Assembly: GCA_950097015.1 (NCBI GenBank)
Contig: CATNEN010000039.1
Span: 15,718,501-15,782,500, forward strand
From: Macrostomum hystrix
Taxonomy: Eukaryota; Platyhelminthes; Macrostomidae
Direction of reading: 5' to 3'
DNA: 64,000 bases
Part shown: in pieces, positions 1 to 8,596 of the stretch
Layout of the letters: every line of letters starts with the position of its first letter
Position numbering within the stretch: position 1 is the first letter of the stretch
Program-made: the position numbers and the translations under genes
The notes under the pieces: model-generated
What the model was told of the DNA's origin: nothing
The model's database searches: none
What the model saw: only the letters and a program-made list of their open reading frames with translations

Positions 1-165
1 GATCTGAATTCTCTACATTTTGATTTTGTTATCTTATAACGTCATAATGATATATGTTTGTATGATAATAATTTTGCCTAATATTCATCAAATTAAATTG
101 TTCTTCTCAATTTTTTACAAAAGCAGCTCGAGAACATTGTCAACTGGGGTTTGTCATAAATGGGG

Positions 166-335
166 GTCATCATCGACTGGGGGATCGTCGTCAACTGGGG
201 GATCATTGTCAACTGGGGGATCATTGTCAACTGGGGGATCATTGTCAACTGGGGGATCATCGTCAACTGGGGGATCATTTTCAACTGGGGGATCATTGTC
301 AACTGGGGGATCATTGTCAACTGGGGGATCATTAT
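166..335. repeat. 18-bp tandem array
   Basis: About nine head-to-tail copies of an 18-bp unit with the core TCAACTGGGGGATCATTG, with small changes in the first two copies. The unit is a multiple of three and has no stop in several frames, so the open frames across it are an artefact. It ends a few bases before the left edge of segmental duplication copy A. Confidence 0.95.
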
Positions 336-346
336 AGCTTGAAAAA

Positions 347-826
347 CTGAAAATACAGCAGCTAAAAAGTATGTACTAGACGAATTAAAAATATTTCTGC
401 TCCCCGAAGGGGGGGCAAAACTTGCTAGTGAAATTTACTAAAACCAAAAATGATTTTTCATTCTATTTTATTGTTGTACTCTGTGCAACTAAAAAATAGC
501 TATACTGAATTGTTAAAACGCATGCAGAAAACATTAGTTGCGCTGCAAAATTAATACGGGATGGTTTGCGTAAATAAAATCATCGATTAGCTGTTGTGTC
601 TGGCTTTGTGCATTTACTTTTGAATAATCTGTTAGTGTTAGAAATATTAGAGTGTAGCAAAGCTGAAGGAGTCTGTTAAGTTAAACATTAAATAAGCAGC
701 GAGCTTTTTAAGACCTCATTAATTTTCTAGCGAGACAAGTGAAATAAGCTGACATAGAAAAATAGAAAAAGTAATAAGAGAGACTTTGCAGAATGGTCGC
801 AGAATTAGCTTAGTTGAGACTAATCA
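347..826. other. Gene-free left end of copy A
   Basis: AT-rich DNA downstream of the minus-strand LU gene. I see no coding region or RNA gene. It probably includes the gene's 3' untranslated region. It is conserved with 31178-31641. Confidence 0.6.
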
Positions 827-1508
827 CTAATAACTGACGCAATCAGATTTTTCTGCGTTTGGTTTGCATTCGTAGCGTTCGAAAAGTTCTTTTACATAAT
901 ATGATTTAAGCGATTTTTCACAGCCGATGATGGTTTTAAAACGGTTCGAATTAGCTACAGACCTTTTAGCAACGATTTTGTAGCACTTTTCTGATGGAGG
1001 GCAAAAATCTTCATATGGGCCATACACTTCTTCGCGTTGGTGTTGGTAATACGGCACAATGTTAATGTAAAGAAGGCATGGTACCAGATCACGTTCTAGA
1101 TCATTGGTCAAGTTAAATACACTCGCTTTATTGCAGTTATCACCCGTGCAGTCTTTGCAATATTTTGTAGCAGGACAGGCGCCGCAACCATATTTCAGTC
1201 CCTAAAAAAGTTTCCGATAGGGCAAAATTTATAGGGCAAACTGTTGCTTCATGATTTCGAATTGATATGCTAATTAAATTAGTTTAATTCATTCGGTTGC
1301 TCACCACTTGGTTCCTTTCTTCATTAGGTTGATATTCCACGTAACACTTGGTGACGTTGTCAGCACAATTTCTATCAAAATAAGCATTCTTATATTCATA
1401 AAATGGTACTTTATGATTCCTCGACCAGAGACATTTAATACAATCAGCCAGCTGGATGCCTCCAAGTGCAAGAAACACGCAAACAATAACCAGCTTCATA
1501 GTCGTCAT
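827..1508 (-). CDS. Secreted Ly6/uPAR-type (LU domain) protein, gene 1 copy A
   Basis: Two-exon model: exon 1 is 1305-1508 and exon 2 is 827-1201, with an intron of about 100 bp bounded by GTGAGC and TTTTTTAG. The product is 192 residues. Residues 1-23 are a signal peptide with a hydrophobic core (LVIVCVFLALGG). A cysteine-rich domain follows and ends in CKDCTGDNCN, the usual close of a three-finger LU domain. A second cysteine-rich stretch (FCPPSEKCYK) makes up the C-terminal half. There is no C-terminal hydrophobic segment, so the protein should be secreted and soluble. LU proteins usually act as extracellular binding modules; the partner here is unknown. The start is the first ATG in front of the signal peptide. 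Exon 2 differs strongly from the duplicate at 31642-32061, although the DNA around it is nearly identical. Splice sites are inferred from sequence only. Confidence 0.8.
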
Positions 1509-1834
1509 GATTGCCAGCTTCGATTCCGAATAGCCCAGTTAGATTTGGTCGATTAGCTGGCAGGTGGCAGTTGAATTGCTGATCAGTTTTGCAACGGCTG
1601 AGTAGAATCGGCCAGAATGCTTAGTCGAGTGTTGTCAGTTGTTGGATTTGATTTTTCGTTTCGGGCCGCTGCCCCTTCAATATGCTGCAGAAAATACAGG
1701 TCCGAGCCGGCTCGGTCTATGGCAGCGCTGGCTGACACAGGGGTGCCCGCCTTTTGTCTATGTCAAATTTCAGCTCTACTTTGCTTTTTTCATGCACGAC
1801 TTTTCTGAGATGAACTTTTGTGTTGTACTAGTAG
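1509..1834 (-). promoter_or_regulatory. Conserved upstream region shared by four LU genes
   Basis: The roughly 320 bp immediately upstream of the LU start codon is nearly identical at all four LU loci (also upstream of 8272, 32369 and 38580). This retention suggests a common promoter and 5' untranslated region. I could not pick out a convincing TATA box. The assignment as promoter is inferred from position and conservation. Confidence 0.4.
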
Positions 1835-2240
1835 AAATCTTTCTAGCTTATTGGAGTTTCTCTCTAACAAAGAAGCATTGCACTTTACAAGCATCGAATG
1901 TATGCTTCCCATGGGCCCATATTTGACAGACTTTTTAGACAGAGCCAGGTTAACGAAAGCTAGTGACTTTTCTTCAATCACATCAAATCGTTCTTTCTCC
2001 GATTCCTCCGCACCTCAGATCCCGCATCCTATGCCACAGATCCCATATCCCAGAAAATACATCCAATAGGGGATACGCTAATCCTACATCCGAGATCCTA
2101 TATCTCATTCGACAGACCTCAGATCCCAAATCGCAGTTCCTGAATCGCACATTCCGAATCGTGATTGAAAAAGCACTTTTAAGTTCCAATCAACCCGAAT
2201 AATAATAGAGAGCGGAGGGACAGGATTTTGAAGTGTCTAC
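1835..2240. repeat. Older intra-copy repeat, with match at 10953-11357
   Basis: This sequence recurs almost unchanged at 10953-11357, 32693-33100 and 41254-41660. It extends the LU-gene duplication unit. In the second unit the match is interrupted by the 2.35 kb element. It contains short degenerate repeats of AGATCCCATATCC type. No coding sequence is convincing. Confidence 0.85.
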
Positions 2241-2244
2241 CCGT

Positions 2245-2360
2245 GCAACAAGGCGACGTAATGCGACGTAGCAATGTGACGTAAATGCAACGTCACTGCG
2301 ACGTAAAAAATGCTAGTCACAATTACGTCACAGCAAGCAAATTTTGTGACGTCGCATTTG
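2245..2360. other. Cluster of TGACGT/GCGACGT motifs
   Basis: About ten ACGT cores lie within some 115 bp, most in the contexts TGACGT, GCGACGT or ACGTCA, and the two halves are roughly inverted relative to each other. TGACGT is the half-site of CREB/ATF-type bZIP proteins, so this could be a regulatory cluster or a hairpin end of a mobile element. It is conserved in copy B at about 33105-33220. Function is inference. Confidence 0.4.
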
Positions 2361-2603
2361 CAACCATATGCAACCAATTAAGCGCGCATCTGGTCACTTG
2401 TATATATGGCTGGCCACACTGCAGAAAAAATAAGTAAGCAAAGACAGAGGGATTTATTTTTTATTCCGGCATTCTAGCATAGTTAATTGGGACCCAAAAT
2501 GGCCCTATTGCCTTGTCGCCCTACCTAGGACCCTAGCTATATAAGGGTCCGAGAGGCGCAATATATATTTATTAGTCATTACGAGTAATTAGTATTTTAT
2601 TAA

Positions 2604-2750
2604 AAAATACTCAATCGTTCCATGGTGGAATCGCTGCACATTGGGCTAAAATAGAAATAGTTTCTACCACATAGATACATATTCGTCTAACTGCATGGGA
2701 AAAGGGCGTGGACCAATAGAAACGAGTAGCATGGATCGATTGAGTATTTT
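2604..2750. mobile_element. Small inverted-repeat element (MITE-like)
   Basis: A 21-bp arm at 2604-2624 (AAAATACTCAATCG...) is inverted at 2730-2750 with one mismatch, enclosing about 105 bp without coding potential. This resembles a miniature inverted-repeat element or a hairpin. No clear target duplication is visible. The same structure sits at 33464-33610 in copy B. Confidence 0.5.
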
Positions 2751-3001
2751 GTTCTTAATTGGATTTTTGCTTTAGGTTTATCAAAACGCTTATGACAATG
2801 ATACTACTGGTGTACTTCCTCAGTAGTGATAGTGGGCTATGTGGCTATGTTTTGAGTAAAATAATGCAAGTAAGCATGGTAAGAAGCAAAAAAAATCTAG
2901 CAAAGATGGGGCATGGGAGGGAAGGTTCTGCTGGTTAGCTAAGCATTTTTTCAGCTAGAAATTCCTACGCTTGGATTGTTTAGCATCCTCAACCTCATCC
3001 A

Positions 3002-4451
3002 TCATCCGTCATCCTCAAGGCCAACTTCGTCATGGTCATCCTGGTCTGTGTCGTCGAAGCTCAATGCAGTTGGAAGCCCAGCAGTCCTCGCCTCTCTCTT
3101 CGCCACGTTCGCCATATGCTTCAGAACGCTGCCGACATGGCTGCTTGGTGCCTGGCCTCCGAGCTGTTGCCGTGGAATGCGCGATCCCTGAATGACCTCT
3201 GAAAAAATGCATTTAAGCTAAAGTATATGGTAACTTTTTGGAACATTTTCGGATTGTTATTGAATGTATGGTAACTATTTAGAAAACATATTTTTACCAA
3301 AATATGCCAAGTTAATTCAAAGGAGACATAAGGAAGGACAACAATTTCGCGATAAGTTTGATCCCAACGCACGATTATAATAATATCGAAGTTAGTTATC
3401 CAAAAAAACTTACTGCAAATTGCATCGAGCACATCTTTTGGAAGTGGTCTCTTGACTTGGTCTTGACCTGAACCAGCAGCAGCAGAGTGTGTCCTCTTGC
3501 GGCCTCCAATGTTGAACCCGGAAAGGATTGTCGGGGTGGCACAGGAGCGAAGGATCGCCGAAATCGTTAACGAAAGTTTACCACCACCGACGATTTGATT
3601 AGATAGATATCGAACCTAAAGAATCGGATTACATGGGGTATTAAGGAAGTGGCATTCTGCAATGATAAAACTCCTGCACTTTTTACATTCCATAGAATGC
3701 AATAAAATTATTATTTAAGGACGTTATTTTCTGAAAACAAGAGCGATTTGCGAGCTGTGCAGAGGCAGCAGAGCTGGTCCACACTGGACCAAAAGTGGTG
3801 GGCTTTGAAGATCTGGCGCAATAAAAATGGACATATAATGAGGCCGTCTAATTGCATTTTAAGCTACACTTTTTTACATACAAATTGTCCATAAAGCCTT
3901 CCATGTATACTCACGAATGCAGCCTTCAAATTGCCGTCCTTTTCCAACAAGGAATTTAGCTCAAAAAAGCGGTCACCGGAGTTACATGGCAGCATGCCAA
4001 TCAGCGTTGCTGCTGGGTTAGACAGAGCCTGACTTTGGGAGACGAAGCCCATGACGGTCGACTCCAGAGAAACAATTCGCTCTGTGAGCATTTGGATCCA
4101 CGCTGAAAACCACACGAATGGGTGTATAATGTATAAAATAAAATGAACAACAGATGAACCGACATGCAGTTAAAGAACATCATTCGTCTTACTTTGCATA
4201 TGAGGGCAGTTGACAGCTTTGCCTCCCAGCAGCTATATCTGAATCAGCTTGCTTAGGCCGTGTAGTCGAATGGTTGGACGATGGTTGAACAGACAACACA
4301 GAGTGCAGTTGGAGTCCGAATCATCAGCATTACTATTGGCAAAAACATCCGCTCTGGAAAAATGAGCAGAAGCCGCTGTAGGAGTACCCGGCCCAATAGT
4401 GTTTTTTGAACTGGCAGATCTGGCAGCAGCTGGACTCTTGGGCACGGGCAT
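3002..4451 (-). CDS. DUF4806-like protein, copy A
   Basis: Multi-exon minus-strand gene. Exons with good borders are 3915-4102, 3414-3615 and 3002-3198 (stop at 3002). They join in consistent phase through donors GTGAGT (after 3915) and GTAAGT (after 3414) and acceptors TTTTCAG, TTTAG and TTTTTTCAG. An upstream exon ends at 4193 (donor GTAAGA). The joined product has a helical stretch (MLTERIVSLESTVMGFV), then a region resembling DUF4806 (LPCNSGDRFFELNSLLEKD, then YLSNQIVGGG, then GFNIGGRKR), and an acidic C-terminus rich in D and E. DUF4806 proteins are of unknown function and are often linked to mobile DNA. The 5' end is uncertain: an ATG at 4451 opens a 72-codon frame that meets an in-frame TAG at 4233-4235, so another intron or a defect lies there. 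The copy B version is broken. Confidence 0.6.
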
Positions 4452-4639
4452 CTTAGAATAATGTGGTGCTGAAGCAAATTATTCTCAAGCAAATTATACT
4501 CAAGCAAATTATTTAATAAAACTATGCATCGCTCTCGTTACATTATTGTTAGCATTCCAATCACGCTAACGCAGTAATTTCTAAAATGCTATATGAACAT
4601 AGGAGCATTCTTTGGTCCTATGTTAGCTTACTTCGTCCA

Positions 4640-5205
4640 AAGCTGGGACAAACCGATTCGGACTAAACGTTAAACACCTATGGAACTTTTGCGGATTTAT
4701 TTGAGGCTGTCCAAACGCAGATTAACAAAGAGCTCAAGTGTGGGCGGTATCGCGAGTGCCCGACCGGCGGGCGTCCAAAATTGGTCAGCGCCCTTGGAGA
4801 CCTGCCCAAAGATAGTGATCGTGTGCGCCTTATTCCCGACTGCAGTCGGCCTTTGAATAACTCTTTGAACTCCAGATGGGTCTGCCAGGAGAAGCTGCGA
4901 TTCACGTGCGCCGATAACTTTGCGAGAAAGCTGTCCAGAGGCTGTTTTATGACAAAGGTGGACCTCAGCGAAGCGTACCGCGCCTGTGGTATTCACCCGA
5001 CGATTTCAGTCAGGCGGGAATTAAGTTCCGCTTCGGGCAGTCCAAAGCAGTACCTACATGTACGACACCCGTCTGCCGTTCGGCGCTGCGGCATCCGTTA
5101 CCTGTTTTCATCATCTTAGCAATGCTGTGAGATTAACGATGCTGCGCAGAGGCTTCGTAGGCACCGAGTCCTACTTGGACGATTTCGCCAGGCTTAGGCC
5201 TGGTA
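4640..5205 (+). pseudogene. DIRS-like retrotransposon reverse transcriptase fragment, copy A
   Basis: A conceptual reading needs two frame changes (about 4999 and 5055). It gives an RT palm region: RLIPDCSRPLN, then KVDLSEAYRACGIHP, then YDTRLPFGAAASV, then a YLDD catalytic box near 5173. The YDTRLPFG and YLDDF pattern is typical of DIRS/Ngaro-type retroelements rather than gypsy or BEL. No tyrosine recombinase or terminal repeat is visible nearby. It is a dead fragment, also present in copy B at about 34984-35550. Confidence 0.65.
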
Positions 5206-5760
5206 AACTCGAATCGAGACCATTAAAACATGCACATGAAATATTACCGAATTTTGATCCGAATTCGATCATTTTGTGATTGAATTTTCTAACTCAAATC
5301 TAACAGATTAAATATAAAACAAGAATTACTACCAAATTTTGTTTATACAATGTGCGACACTACTAAGCGCAAATTGAGCATGCTGAGAAAGCATCCAGCA
5401 TGCTCTATCGTCGAGTTTAACGTGTCTAAAAATGTGTTTTTTTACCGTTATAATGTAAACACGGTTGTAAAATTATACAACGAAGGGTAAATTCAAAACG
5501 AATTCAATTGAATTTTCTAATTCTAAAACGATGAGCTTTGCATAATTTTGCTTGGAATTAAAAAAGCAAAGCTTCTGAAATTTTTTAATCGTGCTTCGTC
5601 TTTGGATTTCAACAAGAAATCCGCAACTGAGTAACAAGAATTCAATATCCGTTAATTTTTGTGTAACCTACTGCATGACGCCATTTCATCGTTGATATAC
5701 AATATCTGAAGCTTAAAAAATGACAGAGATGCGCAAATGTATTATAGAAAGTCAATCTAC
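5206..5760. other. AT-rich gene-free stretch
   Basis: AT-rich spacer between the DIRS-like fragment and a LINE fragment. I find no gene, RNA or clear repeat. Confidence 0.6.
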
Positions 5761-5764
5761 TATG

Positions 5765-6240
5765 CCAGAGGGGCTCACTGACCGGAAGATCATTTTCCAC
5801 TCCGACAGTCAAGCCGCCCTCGACCGCAGCACCACCTGCTCTAAGACCACCTTGGACTGCAACGCCCAGCTCAACGAGCTGGCGCGGGCCAACGAGGTCA
5901 AGCTCAAATGGATCCCAGGTCACGCTGGCTTCCCAGGGAATGAGATGGCGGACCAGCTCGCAAGAGCCTGGCGCTCCTATCCCCGCCACTGTGACCAACC
6001 TCAAGCTGAAGCGCTGGATGGAGGCACAGCACCTGGACAGATGGACCAGGACCCAGAACTGCAAGCAGTCCAGGGCAGCGGTCCCATGTCCGTCTCACCG
6101 CCCTCGCAAAGCCCTCTTAAAGCTGAACCGCAGAGATCTCCGCGCAGTCAGCATGGCCCTCTCAGGGCATGGCTGTTTTTCTCGGCATCGCCATCTCCAG
6201 GACCAACAAAAGTTTTTAGCCACGAAGAATGCAATCATTT
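5765..6240 (+). pseudogene. LINE RNase H and C-terminal fragment, copy A
   Basis: This encodes [11 protein letters not shown] and [18 protein letters not shown], the RNase H segment of the same LINE family as ORF2 at 12411-16115. After a frameshift it continues with the LKRWMEAQH...[14 protein letters not shown] region. It is truncated at both ends and frameshifted. The copy B version (36109-36565) lacks about 25 bp near 6036-6060. Confidence 0.8.
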
Positions 6241-7439
6241 CTGGATTTACCACAAAGCTTTAGCTGGCTGAATTAAAACAATATTATAGTACTGATGCCT
6301 ATAGAATAAGCGGATGCTGCTAGATAATTATTTACCATCGGAATTATGCAAAACTCAAAATAACATACAAAATAACACAATAACTCGGAAGTAAGTCCGA
6401 TTCTTCTATTCTTAGCATCACAAAATTCCGGGTCAAATTCAGAAAGCGCACGCGAAGAAGATGTGAACGAAGGATTTTGTCTATAACTTTCAAACCATTT
6501 GATAAAAATGCTTAATTTTGCACAGGATTGTATAAAAATATGTGCTTGAGGTGGTACAAATGTGGTACAGGCCGTATGTATTCTATTTTTGGAGAGAGAA
6601 GACCATTTGCTACCGGGAATCACTTCATTAAAACTTTAGACGATGATTTTTTGCTTATTAAAGCTCGCTCAGATCAACTTTTGAGCTCAAAAGATGCGGA
6701 TTTTGCTGAAATGTTATAAATATAAAACGGTACAAGAATCTAGTCAGAAGCGAGGACGCAATTGATCAGCCCAATGCCAGCCGCATCGAATTTTTAAATC
6801 CAGAAATTTGAAGGCTTCAAAAGTGACAGGATTAGCACTATCAATCTGGTCAAAATCTATTAGCAAAGACGGATTTTGCAAGTGGTACAACTGATTTTAA
6901 AAAGTGATGCGGCTGGGTTGCTGCTAGCGAAAAGTGCGTATGCAACGGTACCTCCAGCAGTTTCAGCAGGGCATGGCGGCGTCCGTCGTGTTTGTGGATG
7001 GTGTAGGGACTCTATTTGAACTTCCTCATTCTGTCTCGTTGTGAATCTTTGTCGCTTACCCTCCTTTTCTTTGTTATCTTTTTCCCTTCCTCTTCGTTTC
7101 GCTGCTGCTTTCGCTAAGTTTGTGTCTCTCTCGTGCATCTTTGTTCGTGCTTTGGGGGCACAAAATGACTACTTTCAGACATCAAGCCAGGTTTTACTGA
7201 TCATTGTGCAGCTTGCGTGGAGTGTTAAAAATATTGCGGAATTCAGATATATATATACATATTTTGTCATAAAATATGACAAGCCTGGCATGCTTGGGAT
7301 TTGCAACGGAAATCGGTCAGTTTTTGTTATTGAGAGGAGACTTTTAGCGCCTTGATTTTTTCAGCACATTTTCAGACACAGCTTTCGGTACATTCAGTAC
7401 ACAAAACATGAAAAGAAGATTCAAAATAAAATTAAAAAA
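6241..7439. other. Gene-free interval, locally divergent between copies
   Basis: No convincing gene. Short open frames here have no recognisable domain. The part near 6440-6720 differs clearly from its copy B counterpart (36760-37020), while the flanks match closely. Confidence 0.5.
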
Positions 7440-8272
7440 TCAACAACAAAACCAAATAAACTGCGCAAGCAGCATCGTTAGCAGCGTCGTGCAGCCGAGC
7501 ACTACGGATACGAACAGCAAATTTTGGTGCGAAGCATCCACAGCGGTCGGGGTTGCAGGCGGAGTGTACAATGGGATACAATCTGATTTTACAGCGTTTG
7601 TTCTACATTCGTAGCGTTTGTGCTTAGAAAGTTCTTTTACATAAGTCATTAAAGATTCAAGCGATTTTTCACAGCCGATGACGGTTTTATAATGCCATTG
7701 AGGTACAGGCCTTTTAGCAACCATTTTAAAGCACTTTTCTGATGGAGGGCAAAAAATTTCATAGGGACCTTTCACTTCTTCTCTTTGAGGCTCATTGTCA
7801 TTCGGCAGCAATTTATAGTAGTCAAGGCATGGTACCAGATCACGTTCTAGATCATTGGTCAAGTTAAATACACTCGCTTTATTGCATTTATGACCCGTGC
7901 AGTCTTTGCAATATTTTGTAGCAGGACAGGCGCCGCAACCATATTTCAGTCCCTAAAAAAGTTTCCGCATAGGGCAAAATTTATAGGGCAAACTGTTGCT
8001 TCATGATTTCGAATTGATATGCTAGTTAAACTAGTTTAATTCATTTGGTCGCTCACCATTTCGTCAGTATTGGCAGTTGAACCTTCAGGTTGATAATCCA
8101 CGTAACACTTGGTGTCTTTGGCAGGAGTACAATCTGTATCAGTATCGTCATTCTTTTATACAGAAAATTTTACTCTTCTATTTTTCGACGAGATACATTT
8201 TATACAATCAGCCAGCTGAATGCCTCCAAGTGCAAGAAACACGCAAACAATAACCAGCTTCATAGTCGTCAT
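7440..8272 (-). pseudogene. LU-domain protein with hydrophobic C-terminus, gene 2 copy A (in-frame stop)
   Basis: Two-exon structure like gene 1: exon 1 is 8057-8272 and exon 2 is 7440-7952. Exon 1 has the same signal peptide but carries an in-frame TAA at 8156-8158 (codon 39), where the paralogue has a tyrosine codon. Beyond it the frame stays open. Exon 2 has CKDCTGHKCN, FCPPSEKCFK and a C-terminal hydrophobic segment (LLFVSVVLGCTTLLTMLLAQ) suggesting a GPI-anchor signal or a membrane anchor. The protein would be about 241 residues plus the stop. The same stop is present in copy B, so it predates the duplication. It may be a pseudogene, or the start or splicing may differ from my model. Confidence 0.7.
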
Positions 8273-8596
8273 GATTGCCAGCTTCGATTCCGAATAGCCC
8301 AGTTAGATTTGGTCGATTAGCTGGCAGGTGGCAGTTGAATTGCTGATCAGTTTTGCAACGGCTGAGTAGAATCGGCCAGAATGCTTAGTCGAGTGTTGTC
8401 AGTTGTTGGATTTGATTTTTCGTTTCGGGCCGCTGCCCCTTCAATATGCTGCAGAAAATGCAGGTCCGAGCCGGCTCGGTCTATAGCAGCGCTGGCTGAC
8501 ACAGGGGTGCCCGCCTTTTGTCTATGGCAAATTTCTGCTCTACTTTGCTTTTTTCATGCACGACTTTTCTGAGATGAACTTTTGTGTTGTACTATT

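Noticed and set aside
2971-3195. Plus-strand frames starting at 2971 and 2976
   Set aside because: They lie antisense to the last exon of the DUF4806-like gene, which has fitting splice sites and phase.
6860-7138. Minus-strand 92-codon basic frame, kept in copy B
   Set aside because: Conserved only because the whole segment is duplicated. No domain, signal or splice support.
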